Assembly: GCA_964019055.1 (NCBI GenBank)
Contig: OZ025207.1
Coordinates: forward strand, 18,067,730 to 18,131,729
Length of the DNA: 64,000 nt
Direction of reading: 5' to 3'
Source: Anthopleura xanthogrammica
Taxonomy: Eukaryota > Cnidaria > Anthozoa > Actiniaria > Actiniidae
Shown here: positions 51,210 through 64,000 of the stretch, piece by piece
How positions within the stretch are numbered: the stretch's first letter is position 1
How the letters are laid out: every line of letters starts with the position of its first letter
Notes under the pieces: model-generated
Database searches by the model: none
Seen by the model: the letters and a program-made list of their open reading frames with translations, nothing else
Told to the model about the DNA's origin: nothing
Program-made: the position numbers and the translations under genes

Positions 51210-51760
51210 AGAGACAGAAAACTGGATGGATGGATGGGATGAATTGATTGGCGGATTGATGGGATAGATGGGCAGAGGCATGTATGGATAGATGGAAGGA
51301 TGGATAGATATGAAGAATGGTTGAATTTATTGATTGATGGGATGGATTGATTGATTGATTGACGGATTGATGGGATGCATGGATAATGTATGGATGTATG
51401 GATGGATAAATGAAGGAATGAATGAAGGAATGAATGAAAGAATGAATGAAAGAATGAATGAAAGGATGAATGGATCGGATGAATGAATGAAAAGATGGAT
51501 GGATGGATCGGATGAATGAATGAATGAATGGATGGATGGATGGATGGAAGAATGAATGAATGAATGAATGAATGAATGAATGAATGAATGAATGAATGAA
51601 TGAATGAATGGATGAATGAATGAATGGATGAATGAATGATTGAATGAATGATTGAATGAATGAATGAATGAATGAATGAATGAATGAATGAATGAATGAA
51701 TGAATGAATGAATGAATGAATAAAAAAAAAAGATGGATCGGATGGATGAATGAATGGATG
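51210..51760. repeat. Compound (TGAA)n/(TGGA)n/(TTGA)n microsatellite
   Basis: Alternating short runs of ATGG, ATTG and ATGA units, becoming a near-pure (ATGA)n from about 51550 to 51720. The two 225-247-codon minus frames full of Ser-Phe-Ile-His repeats are artefacts of this array. Confidence 0.95.
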
Positions 51761-52388
51761 GATAATAGGAATAACAACTAATGTTGTTCTATACGTACTG
51801 CCACGTTCACGGTCCAGTTCAAACAGGAAACCGGAATCCTTTTCAAAAGTTTCACAGCTTCTCATATCCTGTCCATTCCTTGCTCTACTAATGAGCATAA
51901 TTATTTACTGCCGCCTTTCCGCTCAACCAGGAGACGTTTTACCACCCTATTAAAAGCCAGTCCGACATCTTTCGGTCTACAATCTTAAGAAAAAAGAGAC
52001 ACTCACTTGACGCTTCGGCAATGTTGAAAAACCAAGGGCTTCGATAACTTCCACAAACGAAGGCGTCTTATTTGTTTGGTCAATAGATGCAGAAGGGATA
52101 GGTGGCGTTTAATATGCGTAACACCTCGCGATGCATTTAATAAAATCTATCAGCGTAAGACAAATAAAGTCATGACAAGTGATAAGTGCTCTAGAAACAT
52201 GACTTTTTAACCAATAGGAGACTTGATTTTCTCTGAACACTTGTGCGGGCAGAGATCTACGAGTAGGACAATCGTTGATCTCTACATTTCGTCTTATTAC
52301 TAGTATAACAGTTATTCTGTGCTACTTCCAAGATTGTTCGAGTTATATCGTAGTTTTGCGTGACTTTGTCGGCCAGAAAGATACCAGA
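51761..52388. other. Upstream region of the Kunitz gene
   Basis: No exon seen. The region ends about 85 bases after an AGTATAACAG stretch (near 52300) that could act as a weak TATA-like element for the gene that starts at 52389. I see no other decisive motif. Confidence 0.3.
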
Positions 52389-54948
52389 ATGAGCAGGTTC
52401 GTCGTTATTTATTTTGGAATTCTCTGTCTGTTAGGTAAGTAAGTATAAGAGATTTCAAACTGCGTTAGTATTATACAAATACCTGTTTTTCATTCATTTT
52501 TTTCATTCTGGTTTCAAAAAAAGAGCATTCATCACATCTAAAACCAATACCACTACCATCAGTAACAACAACCACCATCAACAAAAATGACGAGCACCAA
52601 TGCAACAACAAGTTACAACAACAAAAACAGAATTTTCAGAATTTAAAATGATTGGTCATTAGTGAAGAGATTTTTGTCTTTCGTCTAAATAAAACAGATT
52701 GCCTCAGTGACTAAAAATATCCCCTTTATCCATCGAAAAGTTACTGAAACATTTAGTTTTTAAATGATCCACGGGAGTACTCCATTCCTCCCACACTCGA
52801 TTCCTATTCCTTTAGTTAGATTACTAACCAAATGCATGGCAAGTATAGAAAGTGAGAACAAATCTAACGTATAGGATTGAAACTTTTTAATCATAGATTT
52901 TTCTTATTCTTTTGATATTCTATCTTCTTTTTGTACCAGGTAGAGTTATATAACATGTTCGTGAAAAAAATCATGTAATGTTACTCAAACAGGACAATTT
53001 TGTTTAGATCAATGGTCGTGGGGCAACAGTCCGCTATCTCTGTACACAATGATTTACCACCTACAAAATGTCACTTTTATTGTTCAAGGCTCTTAGAGCT
53101 TCAATTCAGATCACAATATGTAGATTATTTTATTACTTATGTCTTGAATCACAAAACCTGCCTGTGCTTAAATACTGCACGGACGTTCTCATTCACACGC
53201 GACCAACGAGGTTCCTCTCACGACAGAGCATTATCGAGTTTTGTAAGGCAAACGGTTATCATATGAAGAAAATGAAAAAAAAAACGTTTTGGTGCGAGCT
53301 CTAATTTTTTTATTTCGGAGCGACATTCAAAGCTTTACCTTAACTGAGTATTAAAAACATCACGTGTTATCATGAAGTCACGTGGTCTGTCATTTACTCA
53401 GATGGTTTATCGACAAACAGGTTAGACCGGATTTCCTCTACTCTCTGGATATACTTTGAGCAGGTGTTTGACGTGTTTGGGAAGTGTTCTGTGGACATTG
53501 TCACTGACTTATATTAGAGCAGAATGTTTCGTAGGAGTGGAAGACGAACGCTTCATTCTTTCGGTAGTACAGTGCGGACACACTAATTAGCCTCTAAATT
53601 AGCCAATCACGATGTAGAGTGAAAACTGTAGCCAATCAGGAGACACAATAATTGACACCACTTTTACTAAATTAACCAATCACGATGTAAAATGAAACTT
53701 TAGCCAATCAGGAGAGAGCAGAATCAGTATCGCACTGACCTAATCAGCCAATCACGATGTACAGTGAATACGACAGGAGAGAGCAAAACCAGCTAATCAC
53801 AATGTTTCATTTCCATGCTAAAGTTTAAAACATCTACGTTGCCTGTTATAGGATGTTAGATATAATCAAATCTTAGCTTCGTTGCTCGCTCCTGATTGGC
53901 CCAAGAAAGCTTTGTTTTTATCCTCTATTCTGATTGGTTAACTTTGTAAAAGTATCCGCACTGTAAGCGACTTAGGCCGTAGCTCATTTACTTTATTTAT
54001 ACGGATCTAATTTATGATTTAGTAGATACCCTTGCATTTAACATTTAATTTTAATTAGCTAATCTCTCACTGACTGTCAGACGGTTTCCATTCATTTCGT
54101 TTTATCTCGCAAAATGTGTTACTAGATACGACTCTAGTCACAGGGACGTGGCCAGGATGTCCCAGGAATAACCTACATCGTCTACCTACCCAAGTAAAAC
54201 CACTTCACTCAACATTTAACCTCTTTAGCTTCGTTGCTTGTTGTGCCTATTTCAGACCATGTGATGCCACTCTTGGGAGTTGATTCTTTCATGTGTAAAT
54301 ATTTTAATAAAAGAACATTTTTCAAGGGAATGTCATGTGGTCTGGAACGAGCAATTTGCATACGAAGCTATTACAGCCATTCTCAGACACACGCGCACTG
54401 TTGCGATTTTTTCTGTCGCGACAAAGTAGGGTTTGGTGGACGTCAATCAAAGCGTTTCCATGACATTCCATACGCACATGCCTTTGTAGCTTTGTGTTTT
54501 CCGACAGTGCTATGGCAACGATTTTGATTGACGTCCACCAAAAACCAACTTGTCGCGACAGAAAAATTCGCAGGAGTGCGCGTGTGTCTGAGAATGGCTG
54601 TAAAAGAGGTCTATCCATCCATCCCTCCCATCCACAGGTGCCTTAGGGCCCGTCCCATCGTCTGCCCTCTTCTCCAAAGCAGACTAACTTTTAATAACTG
54701 ACTTCTTATATTTCTAAGGTGACAGTGTTTTATCAGCCTCGCCCTTTACATCAAGGAAGGTCTGCAATGAACCAAGAGATGATAGCAACTGTCAACTACT
54801 ATCAATGGTACAATACTACTATAACAAGGAGAAACATATATGCGAGAAGTTCACCTATCAAGGATGCGGTGCTAGTCGTAATCATTTTAATACAAAGAGC
54901 GAGTGCAAACAAAAGTGCATGGGCATCAAAAAGATGCTAACGTGGTGA
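52389..54948 (+). CDS. Secreted single Kunitz-domain peptide (protease inhibitor or channel-blocker-like)
   Basis: Two exons join in phase: 52389-52434 (donor GTAAGT) and 54719-54948 (acceptor TTTCTAAG), giving 91 residues. Exon 1 encodes a hydrophobic signal peptide (MSRFVVIYFGILCLLG). Exon 2 encodes a short pro-region and one Kunitz domain with all six cysteines. The spacings are 8, 16, 7, 12 and 3 residues, with YYY-N before and FTYQGCG around the conserved Phe/Tyr and Gly-Cys-Gly core. The usual second spacing is 15, so the reactive loop is one residue longer. The residue after Cys2 is Gln instead of Lys/Arg, and the usual small residue after it is Leu. By family knowledge, anthozoan Kunitz peptides act as serine protease inhibitors and some also block potassium channels. 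The loop here argues against ordinary trypsin inhibition; the activity is unknown. The intron carries two foldback elements. Confidence 0.85.
53568..53965. mobile_element. Foldback element rich in CCAATCA motifs, in the Kunitz intron
   Basis: TACAGTGCGGACAC at the left end matches the reverse complement of the right end (TACAGTGCGGATAC). The left half holds repeated AGCCAATCACGATGTA (three or four copies) and AGCCAATCAGGAGAGAG; the right half holds the inverse (TGATTGG). CAGTG-type ends resemble hAT-like termini, but I see no exact target duplication. Confidence 0.65.
54370..54604. mobile_element. MITE with ~80-bp terminal inverted repeats, next to Kunitz exon 2
   Basis: TTACAGCCATTCTCAGACAC then ACGCGCACT, CTGTCGCGACAA and GGTGGACGTCAATCAAA at the left are mirrored at the right end with a few mismatches. 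The element ends about 115 bp before the exon 2 acceptor. The two opposing ~97-codon frames across it are not genes. Confidence 0.85.
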
Positions 54949-54989
54949 ATTCCAATACTAGACCTTACTATTAGACCAATCTATTTGAT

Positions 54990-56190
54990 AAGGTAAGATC
55001 TGTGAGGAAATCCGATTAAATCTGTAGGGTGTTCCAACGGATCCAGGAATTTCTTGAGACAGGGGTCCAAACGTTGAGAGGAGGTCCAAATGTATACTTC
55101 ATACAAAGTTTACTTCTAAACTGTGGCAAAACTAAGTTTTAGGATAAAACAAACAATGGGACCTTAGGTATGACAGGGGGTCTGGACCCCCCTGACCCTC
55201 CCCCTGGATCCGTCCTTGGCGATCATATGCGCAAGGTGTAGAACAGTCACATTTTTGCATGAACATTTCCACCCAATCCACAGGAACTCCATCAGCATAA
55301 GCCATGGAAAGAGCCCAGGGATAGGTGTATTTAGGGGGAGCGACAGGACTGAGTCCCTTTTAGTTTGGGATTCAGTTTTTGTTTACTCTTTTCATCTTTT
55401 CAAAATGATACAGACAGTTCTCAGATTCATCTAACACCAAATGTTTCCCACCCCCCCCCCCCCCCCCACCTTTTTACTAATATCTAGGTGCTCTTTCCAT
55501 TTCTGGGGATCATTTTGACACAATCCTTTGGTTTAAGGGTGTGGTAGGGTCATGTTACCTCTTAGTTCAAGTTCCCAATTTTGTTGCTAGTCAACCTCCC
55601 CCAGAAACTGTGAAAAACAAAGTCTTTGAAGGTGATGAGTCATGTTTTCACACATCCTTGAAAAAAAATGCTCTGCTATAATTGTTATTGTCTTCTAAAC
55701 TTACTTTGAAGTCTTTATTGAAGTTTATTGAAGTTATTACTTACTTACACTTAGGGCTCCCTGCACTAGGAGGCCGATAAAGTGTCACATACACTGTCGG
55801 ACCAACCAGAGACGGATGGATCCTCCCGAGTTGACTTTGTGCCCCTAATTCGAAGATAACCAATACAAAATAATGTTTTTCCCTTTGATTCTAAAGGGTC
55901 CACCCCTCTCTGAGTGCTCTTCCAATGTGGCACCCCTCCTTGAAATAAAAACTAGATCCACCCCTGCCAACCCTTCCTGTTTTGGAAAAATTGTCAGTGC
56001 TATTATTGGTTTTATCTTCTAAAACCTGAGTGTTTTTATTTGACTTTAGGAGGAAATGATCAACAAGATGTTCTGGTACACAGGGCAAGACCATGAAAGA
56101 TTGAATGACTTGGGAATAATAAAATTTACAATAAAATAATGAACAATAGGTAGCATGCATGTTGTTTCTTCAATCTAGTTTAACAGTTCT
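54990..56190. other. Intergenic cluster of decayed foldback elements
   Basis: GGATCCAGGAATTTCTT at about 55037 pairs with CCCCTGGATCCGTCCTTGG at about 55202. CATGGAAAGAGCCCAGG at about 55302 pairs with GGTGCTCTTTCCATTTC at about 55487. A further TCCACCCCT-rich block lies at 55898-55970. A C17 homopolymer sits at 55451-55467. No gene is supported. Confidence 0.5.
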
Positions 56191-56722
56191 ACAATAAAGA
56201 GTGTCCATATTACTAATATGTCTACGTGGTTGAAGAGGAAATGCATATCACTGGAACAAAGACAAGTGTCCATAATAGCTAGTGGGGTGTCCATATTACA
56301 GTACGTGGGTGTCTAGACTGATTCCATAAGTCGGTCCAAGTTCGCTCTCTGTCTGGTTTTTCCCCACTCACAGGGTTGAGCGACCTCCACCTACAAATGA
56401 GCGAAAACTATGACATTGAATCAGTCTAATGGGTTTCTGTCTACTAAGCAAGGTGCAACAGTACTTCCACTCCTACTAATGTTAATTCCAGCTCCTCTTT
56501 ACTATACTTTGTAGTTGTTAGTGTATTGCATTATGGCCCTTTTAATGCAATGCATCATGGGATACTTTGGGTATCTTTCAACTGCATTATGGGATTCCAT
56601 TGTTTTTCCTTTAATTTCACACTGCATATTGCTTCTTCATCTGAATGCAGCTGGGAGCAGAGAAAGGCATTTTTAAGTATTTTGCACATCCGAATTGAAG
56701 GAGCACAACCAGAATTCCATCA
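56191..56722. other. 3' flank of the KIAA1143-like gene
   Basis: Contains repeated GTGTCCATA phrases (56200, 56266, 56288) and GCATTATGGG / GCATCATGGG phrases near 56528-56592. Part of this is expected to be the 3' UTR of the minus-strand gene. No other gene is seen. Confidence 0.4.
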
Positions 56723-57897
56723 TCAATCTTCCTCTTCTTCTTCATCTCCAAAAGAAAGCAAACTTGCATTCTTCACTGCTTTGCCAGAGGATTTATGTTT
56801 TTCCTTTGGCTTTTTTCTATCGTCTTTTTTAGCTTCCTCTGATTTTCTCTTGGTGGGTTTTTTGAACACAAATTTCCCTTCTTGTTTCTTGTCAGCATTG
56901 CCCTTCTCACTTTTTTTAACTTCTACAACGAATAAAAAGGTGGATTATTCCTCAAATCTTTATCCCAGTTCTGATCAAAAGCAGGGTCCCTTCCATTTTA
57001 GGCCCCGAATCCCTTACGTAAAAAAAAATATAATGGGAAATCCAAGCTTCCCCTGACAGTTTAGTCTCTTCCCAATACAAAAACACACGTTTTTAAAAAA
57101 TTTGGAGAAAAAAGTTTAAGTATACGTCATTTACAAATAATCTTTGCCATCCATCTCCTGGAATTCTTCAAGATATATGACTTTTAAGACTTGAGGGAGG
57201 GCTGCTTGAATTACAACAACAATTCTTTTTACACTTTATATATTTTTTTGTACAACTGGATAGCAAAAATGTCAGCTTCCCCAGTTCCAATCTCGTACCC
57301 AGAGTCCTGGGCTCGAGATTGCCGAGGGGCCCAAGTTCCAAAACAAACCCTCCCCTTCCCCCTCCCCACTCCCCACTGGATTCAATAAATGTCCCCAGGA
57401 TCTAAACCAAGAATAAACTGGTTCATAATAATAGAAATGATTTAGAAAGCTAAGTTATCAGTAATTGGGTTCGTAATAAAAGGATTGCCTGAAAATAACT
57501 ACACAACACTTCGAAAACTTTGTAGGGGTAGGGAGGGTAGGAGGGATGGGTAGGATGATACGAGAAGAAAAAAACGATTTATAAGCGAAGTAAGAAACAC
57601 ATATGATAACAGTTTACCATGATCTCGTTCCTCCCTTTCTTCTTCTTCGTCTTCTTGTTCTTCTTCTTGTTTTTTAGCCAGGAATTCGTTCGCTTCTTCT
57701 TCACTAACATTTGAACCAAGAATAACCATTGGCTTCTCCCCATCTCGATCTTCTTCTTCTTCCTCATTTGAACTCTTTTCCAGCTTCTCGAATTTACTTT
57801 CTACATTATCTGGTTCTTTATAGCCGACTTGAGCCTTGAAGTTCTTTATAAACGAAGGTGTTTCTTGCTGCACGTATTGAATCTTGCGACCCGCCAT
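56723..57897 (-). CDS. KIAA1143: KIAA1143 homologue (DUF4604 family)
   Basis: Two exons on the minus strand: 57897-57618 (donor GTAAAC) and 56922-56723 (acceptor TTGTAG), joined in phase to give 159 residues, close to the human protein (about 154). The N-terminus MAGRKIQYVQQETPSFIKNF and VGYKEPDNVESK match the family's opening block. The middle is an acidic Glu/Asp stretch (44-93). FVFKKPTKRK in exon 2 and the end NASLLSFGDEEEEED match its conserved basic and C-terminal motifs. The function of the family is not established; it is a small, charged, probably disordered protein. In-frame upstream ATGs exist (to 57954), but the family alignment favours this start, which lies inside an AAGATGGCGGG context. 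The gene is head to head with AFG3L2. Confidence 0.87.
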
Positions 57898-58283
57898 CTT
57901 GTATAAAGATACTATGATGGTATCCCTGTGGTACACGGTTGACAATAATTGCAAATTTTCAAAATCATATATTTAATTGAAAATCAACGAAAAAAACATA
58001 TTATTCTCCTTACTTTATACTTTTAGACCTTCAATTTCAATTTAAGATTATTTCTTGAAAGTTTGCTAGTTTAATTTAAATACATTTTATTCTTGGTCTC
58101 CCTGTGGTATAGATTATCGCTAGTAGACTAGACACTAGTGGCAGCCATCTTGGTTTTTAGTTGCATAAGGATATGTTTTGATGAAGAAAAGAAGTCAAAA
58201 AATGTGATTATAACTTGGTATTTTAGCCTATTTTCATATCAAAAATCCCTAATATATAAAGCATAGTACTACAAGAGCCAGTC
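57898..58283. promoter_or_regulatory. Divergent promoter between KIAA1143 homologue and AFG3L2
   Basis: Only 386 bp separate the two start codons, which point away from each other. YY1-like motifs CCGCCATCTTG (57891-57901, overlapping the KIAA1143 start codon) and GCAGCCATCTTGG (58141-58153) lie near either end. A phrase TCCCTGTGGTA occurs twice (about 57928 and 58101). No TATA box is obvious in a suitable place, which fits a housekeeping-type promoter. Confidence 0.6.

Positions 58284-64000
<5,717 letters not shown>

Noticed and set aside
51100..51898. 225-247-codon Ser-Phe-Ile-His repeat frames
   Set aside because: Translation of a compound TGAA/TGGA microsatellite in two frames at once.
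54234..54618. Opposing ~97-codon frames upstream of Kunitz exon 2
   Set aside because: Both cross the arms of a MITE; the inverted repeat makes both strands open together.
56526..57056. 176-codon plus-strand frame rich in Ser and Phe
   Set aside because: It is the antisense shadow of exon 2 of the KIAA1143-like gene on the minus strand.

Overview
The window looks like nuclear DNA of an invertebrate animal, most likely an anthozoan cnidarian (sea anemone or coral). It is AT-rich and gene-sparse, has GT-AG introns, and carries many short tandem repeats and small inverted-repeat transposons. The anthozoan guess rests on a short secreted Kunitz-domain gene, an intronless amine-receptor-like GPCR and the style of the SINE/MITE/LINE remnants. 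No species can be named from the sequence alone.

Layout. Bases 1-384 hold the 3' end of a CBM21-type glycogen-targeting subunit of protein phosphatase 1, entering from the left. From 0.4 to 23.5 kb there is no convincing gene. That stretch holds a 29-bp minisatellite (2.7-3.3 kb), a ~700-bp AAAT/AAGT microsatellite (4.6-5.3 kb), a 77-bp repeat field split by a truncated LINE (9.3-11.8 kb), duplicated blocks at 15-16 kb and several foldback elements. Phase-compatible minus-strand exons at 23.6-24.5 kb look like the 3' end of an unrecognised gene. A complete intronless class A GPCR lies on the minus strand at 25.5-26.8 kb. From 27 to 52 kb the sequence is again intergenic and rich in simple repeats, including (TC)n, (GAAA)n, (CTTT)n, (TGGA)n and (TGAA)n arrays, a 28-copy 56-bp satellite that appears to have grown out of a dispersed repeat, and a 37-bp perfect hairpin.

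The right end is gene-rich. A two-exon secreted Kunitz gene spans 52.4-54.9 kb. A KIAA1143/DUF4604 homologue (minus strand) and an AFG3L2-type mitochondrial m-AAA protease gene (plus strand) sit head to head across a ~390-bp divergent promoter bearing two YY1-like motifs. The AFG3L2 gene has nine visible exons and runs off the right edge before the Walker A motif.

The genes are functionally unrelated housekeeping or signalling genes (glycogen metabolism, amine-type signalling, secreted inhibitor or toxin-like peptide, nuclear acidic/basic protein, mitochondrial proteolysis), so no operon-like logic is expected. I found no clear previously undescribed multi-gene system. The most unusual items are the Kunitz gene with an altered reactive loop, the unidentified exon chain at 23.6-24.5 kb, the satellite expanded inside a dispersed repeat, and a nested MITE whose pre-insertion site survives as a paralogue elsewhere in the window.
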